64,000 bases of DNA from Actinokineospora iranica (lineage in GTDB: Bacteria > Actinomycetota > Actinomycetes > Mycobacteriales > Pseudonocardiaceae): assembly GCF_900101685.1 (NCBI RefSeq), contig NZ_FMZZ01000007.1, positions 248,001-312,000 of the forward strand. Reading direction: 5' to 3'. This document shows positions 18,078-26,286 of the stretch, in pieces. Every line of letters begins with the position of its first letter. The first letter of the stretch is position 1. A model generated the notes under the pieces. It did not search any database. It was not told the DNA's origin and worked only from the letters and a program-made list of their open reading frames with translations. The translations under genes were made by a program, and so were the position numbers.

Positions 18078-19403
18078 TCAGCAGGCGCAGACGCCGCCGT
18101 TGTTGGTGCCCGCGACACCGTTTCCGCCCGCGAGGCCGTTGGCGCCGGACGGGGTTGCCACGGTGTCGAGCGCGTCGTTGATGGTTCCGGTGTTCCCGGA
18201 GCCACCGGCGCCCGCCGCGCCGCCGAGGCCGCCCGCGCCGCCGGGACCGCTGCAGCCGGTGCCGCCGTTGCCGCCGCCCGCTCCGTTGCCGCCGACGCCG
18301 CCGGTGGCGGTGATGCTGTCTACGCCGGTTCCGCCGGTGAGGGTGCCGGAGTTCCCGATCCCGCCCGCGCCCCCTGCGCCGCCGACGCCGCCAGCGCCGC
18401 CAGGCTCGACAGCGGCGGAGCCGTTGCCGCCCTTGCCGCCGACGCCACCGTTGCCGCCGCGCCCGCCGTTTGCCTTGAGCGTGTCGACACCGGCGCCGCC
18501 GCTGATGGTCCCGGAGTTCCCGATCCCGCCCGCGCCGCCCGCGCCGCCGACGCCACCGCTGCCGCCGCCGTGGCCGCAGCCGCCGACGCCACCGGCCGCG
18601 CCGGTGCCGCCCGCGCCGCCGTTGGCGGTGACGTTGTCGAGACCGGGATCGCCGACATCGCCGGTGAAGGTCCCGGAGTTCCCGACGCCACCGGCCGCAC
18701 CGGCGCCGCCGATACCACCGGCGCCCGCGCTACCGGCCACGGAGCCGCTGTTGCCGCCAAGGCCGCCGAGACCGCCGTTGCCGCCCTTGCCCGCGGTGAA
18801 GACGACGGTGTCGCTGCCCGCGCCGCCGGTGACGTTTCCGGCGTTCCCCGCGCCGCCGATCCCGCCGACGCCGCCGTTGCCGCCCGCGCCGCCTGCGCCG
18901 CTGAGGAATCCGATCCCGCCCGCGCCGCCGTTGCCGCCGTTGCCGCCCGCGCCACCGGTGACGGTGATGCTGTCGGTGCCCGCGCCGCCGTCGATGACGC
19001 CGGTGGTCCCCACGCCTGCCCCGCCGACGTTCCCGGCTCCGCCGTTGCCACCGGCGCTGCCCGCGGGTGTGCCCGCGTCGCCGTTGGCTCCTGGCGAGCC
19101 GGTCGCGCCCACGGCGCCAGCGACGCCGGTGACCCTGATGGTGTCATTGCCCGCGAGACCGTTCACGGTGCCGTTCACGGCGCCGCCGGTGATGGTGATG
19201 ATGTTGTTCCCCGTGGTGCCGGTCAGCACTTGACCGGCGGGAACCCCGGCGGTGCAAGTGAAGTTGGCTCCGGTTTGGACGCACCCCGGTGGGAGCGCCC
19301 AGGCTTGAGTGGGGAAGAAGACCGCGAACCCCGCCGCGGTGCCCAAAGCGATCAGGGCCCGACCGGCCCGGCCTGCCGTGCTCGTGCGCGCTGTCGATCT
19401 CAT
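18078..19403 (-). CDS. Secreted glycine-rich protein with RTX-like nonapeptides in PGRS-like spacers
   Basis: A 441-residue protein. A signal peptide (basic RSTARTSTAGRAGR, hydrophobic LIALGTAAGFAVFF, cleavage near AWA) is followed by a cysteine-containing start (GCVQTGANFTC) and about six imperfect repeats of about 53 residues. Each repeat holds one GGxGxDxhx unit (GGAGTDSIT, GGAGSDTVV, GGAGVDTLK, GGTGVDSIT) resembling calcium-binding RTX nonapeptides. Each is embedded in GGAGG/GGNGG stretches like mycobacterial PE_PGRS proteins, without a PE domain. The C-terminus is GGVCAC. ATG 19403 has GGAGAG eight bases upstream. It is probably a cell-surface protein of unknown role. Confidence 0.8.
   Translation of the reverse strand: MRSTARTSTAGRAGRALIALGTAAGFAVFFPTQAWALPPGCVQTGANFTCTAGVPAGQVLTGTTGNNIITITGGAVNGTVNGLAGNDTIRVTGVAGAVGATGSPGANGDAGTPAGSAGGNGGAGNVGGAGVGTTGVIDGGAGTDSITVTGGAGGNGGNGGAGGIGFLSGAGGAGGNGGVGGIGGAGNAGNVTGGAGSDTVVFTAGKGGNGGLGGLGGNSGSVAGSAGAGGIGGAGAAGGVGNSGTFTGDVGDPGLDNVTANGGAGGTGAAGGVGGCGHGGGSGGVGGAGGAGGIGNSGTISGGAGVDTLKANGGRGGNGGVGGKGGNGSAAVEPGGAGGVGGAGGAGGIGNSGTLTGGTGVDSITATGGVGGNGAGGGNGGTGCSGPGGAGGLGGAAGAGGSGNTGTINDALDTVATPSGANGLAGGNGVAGTNNGGVCAC
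18100..19140 (-). repeat. Imperfect ~160-bp tandem repeats encoding Gly-rich units
   Basis: About six units, each opening with an N(S/T)GT...GGxGxD segment and closing with a run of GGAGG-type triplets. Units differ in length (about 53-55 codons where counted), so they are old or have drifted. Confidence 0.75.
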
Positions 19404-19809
19404 GATCAACTCTCCAATCCGGGTGAGAGTCCGGGACTGCTGCCACGGACTCGCGGAGTGGTGGGATGACCAAGGTCTGGGGTCACTGACCGGTGCCATG
19501 CTCTTGCGGGCACCGGATAAGCCAACACCCGCGACACGGCCAAGCCTTCGCCTTCGCGTCGAGGTTGGCAAGGAAAACCGCGGCTCGTCACCCGCATGCG
19601 AACTGCTCCCCCCGAATGCCGCGCGGCAGCGAGGTGTCTCCGTGGGACTTCGGTGATTCGCCGTTGGCAGGTCGTCGCGATTCCGCCGCGTTTCTCCCGA
19701 CCGGCCTTGCCTATCGGCGTTCAGACCACAGTGGATAGACGGGTGGAGTCGCGGGCAGGCCCCGCCTGCCCGCCGTGATCGCCGAGAGCGGCGAGGCCGC
19801 CGCCCCGGG
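19404..19809. other. 406-base gene-free stretch upstream of the glycine-rich protein
   Basis: No frame here has coding character. It contains GCGGGCAGG (19751-19759) facing its complement (19765-19773) over a 5-base loop, a likely terminator for the GAF-ANTAR gene that ends at 19810. The part next to 19403 must hold the promoter of the glycine-rich protein, but I cannot identify it. Confidence 0.5.
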
Positions 19810-20556
19810 TCAGCGTCGCAGCGGTTTGGTCTTGGTGGCCGCGCTGAGCAGTTCGGTGGTGTTGATGGTGCCCGCGATGACCTCGTGGGCGACGCGGCTC
19901 AGCTTGAGGTTGTGCCCGCGGGTGTAGCCGCGCAGCGCGGCGAATGCGGTGTCCATGTCGACCTGGAGGCGTTCGGCGACCAGCCCCTTGGCCTGCTCGA
20001 TGACCACCCGGCTGTTCAGCGCGGCTTGCAGTTGCTCGGTCAGCACCTGGTGGTGGTTGATCGAACGGTGTTGCAGCAGGCCGATGGTGGCGACGTCGAC
20101 CAACGCCGTCGCGGTCCGCAACGCGCCCGCGTCCAGTTCCCCGGTCTGGTTCCGGAACAGGTTGAGCGCGCCGATGACCTCGCTGCGCAGGCGCATGGGC
20201 ACCGCGTCCACGGCGGCGAACCCCATCTCGGTGGCCGCGGCGGTGAACCGCGGCCACCGCTGGCCCGCGTTGGCCAGATCGGCGTGGCTGACTCTGGCTC
20301 CCGTGGCGAACGCGTCCAGGCAGGGGCCTTCGTCGTTCTGGAGCTGGAAGAGTTCCAGCAGTCGGGCCTGCTCGTTGGACGTCGCGATCAACTGCAGCCT
20401 GCCCTTCTGGTCGGCCAGCAGCAGTCCCGCCGCGTCCACGTCGAGGAGTTCGACGCACCTGTCCGCGAGCATGTGCAGAAAGTCGATGACGTCGAAGTCG
20501 TCGACCAGGGTGTCGGCCAGTTCGACGAAGGTTTCGACGAGACGTTCGCTGTTCAT
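19810..20556 (-). CDS. GAF-ANTAR domain RNA-binding antiterminator
   Basis: A 248-residue protein. A GAF domain spans about residues 10-165 (FLHMLADRCVELLDVDAAGLLLAD, NDEGPCLDAFATGARV, GALNLFRN). An ANTAR domain spans about 175-240 (VIEQAKGLVAERL, AFAALRGYTRGHNLKLSRVA). ANTAR proteins bind paired RNA hairpins and prevent termination; the GAF part would sense a ligand or redox state. Start ATG 20556 is chosen for the GGAGGTGG site; an upstream in-frame ATG at 20571 lacks one. A second GAF-ANTAR gene lies 49 bases upstream on the same strand. Confidence 0.9.
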   Translation of the reverse strand: MNSERLVETFVELADTLVDDFDVIDFLHMLADRCVELLDVDAAGLLLADQKGRLQLIATSNEQARLLELFQLQNDEGPCLDAFATGARVSHADLANAGQRWPRFTAAATEMGFAAVDAVPMRLRSEVIGALNLFRNQTGELDAGALRTATALVDVATIGLLQHRSINHHQVLTEQLQAALNSRVVIEQAKGLVAERLQVDMDTAFAALRGYTRGHNLKLSRVAHEVIAGTINTTELLSAATKTKPLRR

Positions 20557-20605
20557 CGCAGCCACCTCCATGGGTGTTCACAGTGCGGTCGTGTCCGACT
20601 TGTTG

Positions 20606-21334
20606 TCACGGTCGTTCCTCGTCCCGGTCGAATCGCCGCCTGCGGGTCACCACATCGGCCGCCAGGCCGCTCAGCGGCGTCTGCTCGACGAACGACCGCG
20701 CGCGCAGGTGGGCGAACGCGTCGGCCATGCTCACGTCCAGTTGCGCCGCGACCATCCCGGTGGCCTGGTGCACCTGTGGATGGTGCAACGAGAGGACGTC
20801 GTCGGCGATGCTGTCCGCTGTGTCCCGGCCTGCCTGCTCGTCGAGCAGCAGCCGCAGCGCCAGTTCCGCGAACGCCAGCGAGTCGGTCAGCGCCGCGGCG
20901 TCGAGGTGCCCCGTCTCGGTCCGGTGCAGCGACAGCACCCCGACCCGGATCGCGCCGACGCACAGCGGCAGGGCGAAGAGCGCGGCCGCTCCGGCTTCGA
21001 CGGCCAGCGGCGCGAACATCGGCCACCGGGCCTGGCTGGACGGGGCGTCGAGGTCGGCGACCAGCGCCGGACCGTCGCCGTGCCAGACGTCCACGGCCGG
21101 GCCTTCGCCCACCGTCACCTGCAACTCGGTCAGCCGTTCCCCCAGCGCGTCCGTGGCGTCCCGGACTTCCGGCCAGCCGGAAGTGTCCATGGTCAGCACG
21201 GCGCCGTGCACATCCAGCCGCGCCACCGCGGTCTGGCAGAGGACGCCGACCGAGACGGGCTCGTCCCGTTCGATGGCTTTGTCCGCGATCCAGCCGAACA
21301 CCCGCGTCAACCGACTGGTGGTGGGCCGGACCAT
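20606..21334 (-). CDS. GAF-ANTAR domain protein, second copy
   Basis: A 242-residue protein with the same plan as its neighbour: GAF part (VGVLCQTAVARLDVHGAVLTM, VGEGPAVDVWHGDGP, RVGVLSLHRTE) and ANTAR part (VHQATGMVAAQLDVSMADAFAHLRA). The two proteins are only distantly alike, so this is not a recent duplication. ATG 21334 is preceded by GGGAGGT; the frame is open to 21409 without a better site. The pair is probably co-transcribed from a promoter in 21335-21630. Confidence 0.88.
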   Translation of the reverse strand: MVRPTTSRLTRVFGWIADKAIERDEPVSVGVLCQTAVARLDVHGAVLTMDTSGWPEVRDATDALGERLTELQVTVGEGPAVDVWHGDGPALVADLDAPSSQARWPMFAPLAVEAGAAALFALPLCVGAIRVGVLSLHRTETGHLDAAALTDSLAFAELALRLLLDEQAGRDTADSIADDVLSLHHPQVHQATGMVAAQLDVSMADAFAHLRARSFVEQTPLSGLAADVVTRRRRFDRDEERP

Positions 21335-21816
21335 CCGGAGACCTCCCAGTCGCTTGGTCGCACGACACGACTCGGGACGGTTCCATCGCTGGAATCGTGG
21401 AGTCATCACTGTACGCGCAGCCAGCGCTCATGTTCGGTGTGGACCCCTGGATGGCCGCGGCCATTGTGGCCGCACGGCGTCGACACCGCGCCGGAACCGT
21501 GGGCGGCCACTTTCGACGGTGGCCGAATCGAGGATTCGGCCGAGGCGGCGCGAGTTCGCCTCCTGGTGCGATTAGACCGTTCGGGGGTCACGGGTATCGG
21601 CTATCCAGACGCGGTGTTAAGCTGCCGTTGTTACTCAAGACCTCGGTGACGTGATCGCGAACGCGAACCACACACCGAGGTCTTTTTTTTGTGTCGATTC
21701 ACTCGCACAGCGCCCGCGAGTCGACCGGTGCGCGTTCGCCCGTGTCGAACACCTCGCCCGCGGTGCGCCGCACCGGTCGGCGGTCGTTCGATTTGTCCCT
21801 GGAGAAAGAAGGCGTG
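21335..21816. other. Regulatory intergenic stretch with intrinsic terminator
   Basis: 482 bases without a gene between two outward-facing transcription units. The right half carries the strong terminator described next. The left half would hold the promoter for the two GAF-ANTAR genes. ANTAR targets are RNA hairpins, so the structured segment could be one, but no dual hexaloop hairpin is evident. Confidence 0.5.
21637..21690 (+). terminator. Rho-independent terminator with 12-bp stem and eight-T run
   Basis: AAGACCTCGGTG (21637-21648) pairs exactly with 21673-21684, followed by Ts through 21690. The 24-base loop contains an inner TCGCG/CGCGA hairpin (21654-21665). A perfect stem plus T-run is unusual in such GC-rich DNA. 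No gene ends just upstream on this strand, so it may close a short non-coding RNA or a leader of the gene at 21817. Confidence 0.75.
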
Positions 21817-22668
21817 ATGAATCGTGTCCGGAGCACCGCCCGATTATTGTGCGGAGGCGTTGTCGTCACCGGTTGCCTGGTGGTCGTCGCCCCCGTGGCG
21901 CAGGCCGGCACCATTCCGGTGGCCTGCGATGAGAACGCTCTCGTCGCGGCGGTGAACCTCGCCAACTCGACCTCGGCCGCGGACACCCTCGCGCTGGCCA
22001 GGGGCTGCACCTACAGGCTGACCTCCGCGCACGGCGGCCTCGCCAACGGCCTGCCGGTCATCACCAGCCCGATCGAGATGATCGGCCCGGCGACCGTCAC
22101 CCGGGCGTCGCTGTTGTCCTTCCGGATCGCCGAGGTCGCCCCCACCGGCAGCCTGACCCTCACCACGGCGGTGCGGTTCAGCAACGGCAGCGCCGTCGGT
22201 GACGGCGGGGGAATCCTCAACCGGGGCGCGGTCACCTTGACCAACAGCTTCCTGAGCGGCAACGCCGCCGCGTTCAACGGCGGCGGCCTGGCCAATGCCG
22301 ACACCGCGTCGGGCACCGCGCCCGCCGCCACGTTCACCAGGAGCCCGGTGACCGGAAACTCCGCTCTGCTCAGCGGCGGCGGCATCTACAACGGTCTGCG
22401 TGGGACGTTGACCGCCACCGGTGTCACCGGCAGCCCGCTGTTCATCACCGGAAACACCGCGACCCTGCACGGCGGTGGCATCGCGGCGGTCGACGCGACC
22501 GCGACCACGCTCACTCAGACGGCCGTGACGACCAATTCGGCGGTGGTGACCGCGGGTGGCGTGTACCGCGTCGGCGGCACCATGACGACAACGAATTCTC
22601 CCATCAGTGCCAACACGCCGAACAACTGCGTCGGCAGCACGCCTGCGGTTCCCAACTGCACCGGCTGA
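21817..22668 (+). CDS. Secreted beta-helix-like repeat protein
   Basis: A 283-residue protein. A signal peptide (MNRVRSTARLLCGGVVVTG to about QAG at residue 31) precedes a domain opening with DENALVAAVNLANSTSAADTLALARGCTY, as in polymorphic-outer-membrane-like secreted actinomycete proteins. Repeated GGGI/GGGL turns (GDGGGILNRG, NGGGLANAD, SGGGIYNGL, HGGGIAAVD) mark coils of a right-handed parallel beta-helix. The short C-terminus carries two cysteines. Start ATG 21817 has GGAGAAAGAAGG. A hydrophobic mini-gene follows 68 bases later. Function unknown; an extracellular adhesive or carbohydrate-interacting role is a guess. Confidence 0.78.
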   Translation: MNRVRSTARLLCGGVVVTGCLVVVAPVAQAGTIPVACDENALVAAVNLANSTSAADTLALARGCTYRLTSAHGGLANGLPVITSPIEMIGPATVTRASLLSFRIAEVAPTGSLTLTTAVRFSNGSAVGDGGGILNRGAVTLTNSFLSGNAAAFNGGGLANADTASGTAPAATFTRSPVTGNSALLSGGGIYNGLRGTLTATGVTGSPLFITGNTATLHGGGIAAVDATATTLTQTAVTTNSAVVTAGGVYRVGGTMTTTNSPISANTPNNCVGSTPAVPNCTG

Positions 22669-22692
22669 CCGCGCGCGTCGCGCGATGCCAAC

Positions 22693-22723
22693 GCTGTGCC
22701 AATCAACAAGCTGTGCCAATCAA
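22693..22723 (+). repeat. Direct repeat of GCTGTGCCAATCAA
   Basis: Two exact 14-base copies (22693-22706 and 22710-22723), period 17, lie just before the ribosome site of the 40-residue peptide gene. They could be an operator or slippage product. Confidence 0.7.
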
Positions 22724-22736
22724 AAGGAGAAATATC

Positions 22737-22859
22737 ATGGGTGTGGTCATCATCGGCGGCCTCGTCGACTCCGTGGTGGGTATCGTCACCGGAACCGCTT
22801 ACGGCATCGTCGGCGCCGCGAGCGCGGTTCTGGCCTCGCTGACCGGCGGGGTCGTGTAA
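22737..22859 (+). CDS. 40-residue hydrophobic small protein
   Basis: ATG 22737 follows an AAAAGGAG ribosome site with ideal spacing and encodes a 40-residue peptide (MGVVIIGGLVDSVVGIVTGT at the N-terminus). It is composed almost wholly of Val, Ile, Leu, Ala, Gly and Thr, with one Asp, one Tyr and no basic residue. It could span a membrane or form an amphipathic helix; small toxins, bacteriocin-like peptides and PSM-like peptides share such composition, but no family is recognised. It lies between the beta-helix gene and a strong hairpin, so it is probably the last gene of that transcript. Confidence 0.6.
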   Translation: MGVVIIGGLVDSVVGIVTGTAYGIVGAASAVLASLTGGVV

Positions 22860-22870
22860 CCAGAAGAACC

Positions 22871-22914
22871 AGCCCCGGCGGACGACCAGAACGTTGTGGT
22901 CGTCCGCCGGGGCT
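22871..22914. terminator. 18-bp perfect hairpin between convergent transcripts
   Basis: AGCCCCGGCGGACGACCA (22871-22888) and its exact complement (22897-22914) flank an 8-base loop. It separates the small-protein gene from the methyltransferase operon, so it likely stops transcription from both sides. Confidence 0.75.
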
Positions 22915-22967
22915 CGTTGTGCCATTGCCGCGACATTCACCCCGCGGAATCTCCGCTGCGGCCGCGG

Positions 22968-23633
22968 TCAGGTTTCCGCCGTGCGCATGGCGATGGTCAA
23001 ACCGTCGGCGATGGGCAGCAGCACGGACTTGACCCGGTCGTCGGCGCGCACCCGGTCGTTGAACTGGCGGATCGCCTTGGCGTTGCCCTGGGCGTCTTCC
23101 TGAGCGGCTTCGCCGTAATAGAGGACGTTGTCGGCGAGCAGGACGCCGCCGGGCCGCACTCGGGGCACCAGCAGTTCCCAGTAGTCGAGGTAGCCGGTCT
23201 TGTCCGCGTCGATGAACACCAGGTCCAGCACCGGGTCCTCGGGAAGTCGCCGCAGGGTTTCCTCTGCGGGGCCGAGTCGGAAGTCGATGCGGTCGGCGAC
23301 GCCTGCCTCCTGCCACGCCGACCGGGCCAGCGGCTCCCACGTGTCGCTGATGTCGCAGGTGAGGACCATGCCGCCGGGGACGAGGCCGAGCGCGAGGCAG
23401 AGGGCGGAGTACCCGGTGAAGGTGCCGACCTCCACGATGCGGCGCGCGCCGATCAGTTCGGCGAGCATCGTGAGGAACACGCCCTGCTCGTGCGGGATCT
23501 GCATCTCCGCGGCGTCGCCGAGGTCGGCGGTGGCCTGGATCAGCCTGGCCTGGGCTGGCGAGGGCGGCGGCGCCTGCCGCAGCAGGTAGTCGTAGATGGG
23601 CTGGGTCATCACGATGTTCTTGAACGCGTCCAC
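22968..23633 (-). CDS. Class I SAM-dependent O-methyltransferase (catechol/caffeoyl-CoA OMT-like)
   Basis: A 221-residue methyltransferase of the family that includes caffeoyl-CoA and catechol O-methyltransferases. VEVGTFTGYSALCLALGL near residue 65 is the SAM loop, TCDISDTWEPLA the acidic ribose contact, and DLVFIDADKTGYLDYWELL plus ADNVLYYGE supply the metal-binding aspartates and asparagine of divalent-cation-dependent OMTs. It would methylate a catechol hydroxyl. GTG 23633 is chosen because AAAGG precedes it and the following FKNIVMTQPIYDYLL is family-conserved; ATG 23609 is an alternative. It is third in an operon with the hydroxylase and ammonia-lyase genes, so caffeate, L-DOPA or a derivative is a likely acceptor. 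Confidence 0.85.
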   Translation of the reverse strand: MDAFKNIVMTQPIYDYLLRQAPPPSPAQARLIQATADLGDAAEMQIPHEQGVFLTMLAELIGARRIVEVGTFTGYSALCLALGLVPGGMVLTCDISDTWEPLARSAWQEAGVADRIDFRLGPAEETLRRLPEDPVLDLVFIDADKTGYLDYWELLVPRVRPGGVLLADNVLYYGEAAQEDAQGNAKAIRQFNDRVRADDRVKSVLLPIADGLTIAMRTAET

Positions 23634-23656
23634 GAACCGGCCTTTCGACGGGCCCG

Positions 23657-24586
23657 TCACGGCGCTGATCCGCCAGTGGCGCGACGGGCGAGGATATCGG
23701 CGAACCGCGTGAGAATGGCCGGGCCGTCGTCCGCGACGCCGCGCACGGCGCGCGCCCACTGCGGGTCGCGCGCCGAGCCGCCGCGGGCGAGCAGGTCCGG
23801 TTCGTCGGCGAGGTCGCGGAGCACCTGGGCCAGCCGCCGGACCAGTTGCGCGGCCACCACCCGCTCGCAGACCCGTTCCCGGCGCACGCGGAAGAACGCG
23901 TCGTAGCGGTCCTGGGTGTTCCCCATGGCGCCAGCGTGCGGGCACCGGCCCGCTTCCCGCAACAATGACGCGCCGTTCGGCACGAGCTTCTTGGCTATCG
24001 CGACATGCGCCAGCTTGTTGGCCCGGCTCGCCCGGTTGAGCGGGCCGACCAGCGAGCGCGGGTGCCGGTGCTTGACCCGCAGCAGCAATTCCGGAATCCG
24101 CTCGTAGTCGCGCGCCCATGTCCCGCTGAACGCCGGGTCGTAGGCGTGCATGTCGCGCCGGAGCGTGGCGGCGTACTGCTCGGCCGAGCAGCTTCCGGAG
24201 TAGAGGAACAAAACCGAGTAGCAGTCCAGCATCCGCGTCGCCGCGTCGACGGTCCGCGGACTGGGCCGCGGCTCGCGCAGGATGCGGTCGAGGGTTGCGG
24301 TGAGCGTCTGCCACAGCGCGAACGCCGCGTGGTGCCCGACCCACCACCGGTACCGGATTCGCTCCCGTTCGTCCTCGGGCGGCGTGAGCAGGCGCGGGCG
24401 CCCGCCTTCCGCGGCCAGGCGCAGCAGCGCGAGGTCGGCGGCGATGGGCTGCGGGCAGCGGTGCGGCCGCTCCCCGGCGTCGGGCGGCGGCGCCTCGGGC
24501 AGCACCAGCGGCTCCACCGTGCCCACCGGCCCGGGGTCGGGCACCCGAAGACAGGTGTCGACCCCGTGCGTCTGGATCATGGTCAT
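23657..24586 (-). CDS. Probable heme-dependent L-tyrosine 3-hydroxylase (LmbB2/TyrH-like)
   Basis: A 309-residue, helix-rich protein. IRYRWWVGHHAAFALWQTL (about 77-95), DPAFSGTWARDYERIP (about 150-165) and GAMGNTQDRYDAFF (about 229-242) resemble the histidine-ligated heme enzymes that convert L-tyrosine to L-DOPA in lincomycin and anthramycin-type pathways. H85/H86 and H204 are placed like the distal and axial histidines of that family; this is my positional analogy, not an alignment. It sits 6 bases after the tyrosine ammonia-lyase gene and 23 before the O-methyltransferase, which fits a catechol-forming step. Were the family call wrong, it would be an unknown protein tied to this operon. 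Confidence 0.6.
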   Translation of the reverse strand: MTMIQTHGVDTCLRVPDPGPVGTVEPLVLPEAPPPDAGERPHRCPQPIAADLALLRLAAEGGRPRLLTPPEDERERIRYRWWVGHHAAFALWQTLTATLDRILREPRPSPRTVDAATRMLDCYSVLFLYSGSCSAEQYAATLRRDMHAYDPAFSGTWARDYERIPELLLRVKHRHPRSLVGPLNRASRANKLAHVAIAKKLVPNGASLLREAGRCPHAGAMGNTQDRYDAFFRVRRERVCERVVAAQLVRRLAQVLRDLADEPDLLARGGSARDPQWARAVRGVADDGPAILTRFADILARRATGGSAP

Positions 24587-24592
24587 CGCGAG

Positions 24593-26128
24593 TCACCTCG
24601 TCGGTGTGCTTGCGTCCTGCTCTTCCGCGGCGACGGCGTCGAGCAGGTCGGCCGCCTGCCGGACGTCCCCGTCGAGCGGCCGGTCCGGGTCGATCGGCGC
24701 CACCAGTTCGGCCAGCCGGTCGATGACCGCGGCGCAGCCGTGCGCGGTGGACCGCCGGGGGCTCAGGTGCGCCGCCTGCCGCAGCGCGACCGCGAGCGAG
24801 CCCTGCACCAGACGCAGGGCGCCCGCCTGCTGGAAGGCGTTGAGCGCGGCGTGCGTCCCGCAGGGGACCACGTCCTGGTTGTGCAGGTTGGTCGGCACGG
24901 TCTGCACCGACGCGGGCGTCGCCCGGCGGCGCATGTCGATCACCATGGCGGTGGCCGCGAGCTGCACGCCCTGCACGCCATGCTGGGAGCCCGGGTCACT
25001 GGCCAGCATGGCGTTGAGCCCGCCGTTGCGGTTCGGGTCGATCAGCAGGTCGAGCTGCCGTTCCGCGAGGTTGGCGAGCTGGGTGGCGACCAGCGACATC
25101 AGGTCCGCGGCGAACGCGGCGGGCTGGGTGAAGAAGTTCCCGCCGTGCGCCACCAAGTCCTGCTCCGGGAAGAACAGCGGGTTGTCGCTGATGTTGTTCA
25201 GGTCCCGCTCGACCACGTCCTCGACGTGCCGCAGGCTCGACCACGCCGCGCCGATCAACTGTGGCGCGCACCGGATGCTGTAGGGCTCCTGCAATGGCCG
25301 GTCGGCGGCCCGCTCGCCGCCGCGCAGCCGCTCGCGCAGCGCCTCGCCGACGCGGATGACCTCGGGATGGCCGTAGGCGTCGAGCAGCGGCGGCGCCAGG
25401 AACTGCCGTTCGCACCCCAGCAGGTCGGCGAGCACGGCGGTGAGGGTGGCCGCCGTGCGCGCCGAGCGCAGGAGCCCGGCGAGCGCGAGGCCCGCGGCGG
25501 CCGAGGTGAGCGAGGTGCCGTTGACCAAGGCCAGGGCCTCGCGGCCGTCCGGGGTGATCGGTTCGAGGCCGAGGCGGCGCAGCGCGTCGCGCGCGGGCAG
25601 CCGTTCTCCGGCCAGGTAGGCGTATCCCCGTCCGGCCAACGCCTGGCTCAGGTAGGTGAGCGGGATCAGGTCCCCGCTGGCGCCCAGCGATCCCAGTTCC
25701 GGCACCGCTGGCGCGATCGGCGTCGCCAGCGCCGCGACGAGCGCGTCGAGCAGCCGCGCGGTGACCCCGGACCGGCCGCGGGCGAGCGAGTGCAGCCGGA
25801 CCAGCAGGCAGGCCCGCACCACCGGCGCGGGCAGATCCGGCCCCTGGCCCGCGGTCAGGTGCGCGAAGGCGTTGTCGGCCTGGTCGTCGATGTCGGGCCG
25901 GGCGTCCTCGCCGACCAGCGGGCCGAAGCCGGTGCTCACCCCGTACACCGGTGTGTCCGACGCGAGCTTGTCCAGCATGAAGGCGTGGCACGCGTCGGTC
26001 TCCGCGCGGGCGCGGTCGCCGACGCGCACGCGCAGCGGCCGGGCCGCCCGTTCCAGGATGCCCGGTTCGAGGCGGTCGCCGATGTCCAGCGCGGGGGCGC
26101 CCTGGTCCGGTCGCGTGCTCGGCCGCAC
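24593..26128 (-). CDS. Aromatic amino acid ammonia-lyase, tyrosine-type (MIO enzyme)
   Basis: A 511-residue member of the HAL/PAL/TAL family. The MIO-forming triad is A150-S151-G152 in GSLGASGDLIPLTY, the catalytic tyrosine is Y62 in VYGVSTGFGP, and NNISDNPLFF and the QxxxxDVV-like segment NLHNQDVVPCG are conserved. The selectivity pair is H90-L91 (AFAHLTAGQG), the His-Leu signature of tyrosine ammonia-lyases such as the Rhodobacter enzyme (H89-L90). Histidine-lyases have Ser-His and phenylalanine-lyases Phe-Leu. It should deaminate tyrosine to p-coumarate, or L-DOPA to caffeate. It leads an operon with the hydroxylase and methyltransferase genes. Confidence 0.88.
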   Translation of the reverse strand: MRPSTRPDQGAPALDIGDRLEPGILERAARPLRVRVGDRARAETDACHAFMLDKLASDTPVYGVSTGFGPLVGEDARPDIDDQADNAFAHLTAGQGPDLPAPVVRACLLVRLHSLARGRSGVTARLLDALVAALATPIAPAVPELGSLGASGDLIPLTYLSQALAGRGYAYLAGERLPARDALRRLGLEPITPDGREALALVNGTSLTSAAAGLALAGLLRSARTAATLTAVLADLLGCERQFLAPPLLDAYGHPEVIRVGEALRERLRGGERAADRPLQEPYSIRCAPQLIGAAWSSLRHVEDVVERDLNNISDNPLFFPEQDLVAHGGNFFTQPAAFAADLMSLVATQLANLAERQLDLLIDPNRNGGLNAMLASDPGSQHGVQGVQLAATAMVIDMRRRATPASVQTVPTNLHNQDVVPCGTHAALNAFQQAGALRLVQGSLAVALRQAAHLSPRRSTAHGCAAVIDRLAELVAPIDPDRPLDGDVRQAADLLDAVAAEEQDASTPTR

Positions 26129-26286
26129 TGCGCCTCCTTCGGGTCATGGCGGTCGGGGCCGTTGGCGGCAAGGGGTTCGGAATCAAAGGCCCGATTTCGC
26201 GCGGGGTCTTTATGGGGGATGCCACCAGATTCGACCCACACACGTGCTTCTGGCGGCGGCAGTCGATAACCACACGAACGGGTGAA

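Noticed and set aside
18320-19147. Calling the glycine-rich gene a true PE_PGRS protein
   Set aside because: There is no PE N-terminal domain; a conventional signal peptide and RTX-like Asp-containing units are present instead.
18030-19469. Plus-strand Ala-rich and Pro-rich frames opposite the glycine-rich gene
   Set aside because: They are complements of GGC/GCC triplet repeats; only the minus strand has a signal peptide, a ribosome site and an ordered repeat unit.
19404-19809. Small frames in the gene-free stretch, considered as small proteins
   Set aside because: No ribosome sites and no composition typical of real genes.
21637-21690. tRNA or tmRNA-like structure
   Set aside because: The folded element lacks acceptor, anticodon and T-loop features; it fits a terminator hairpin only.
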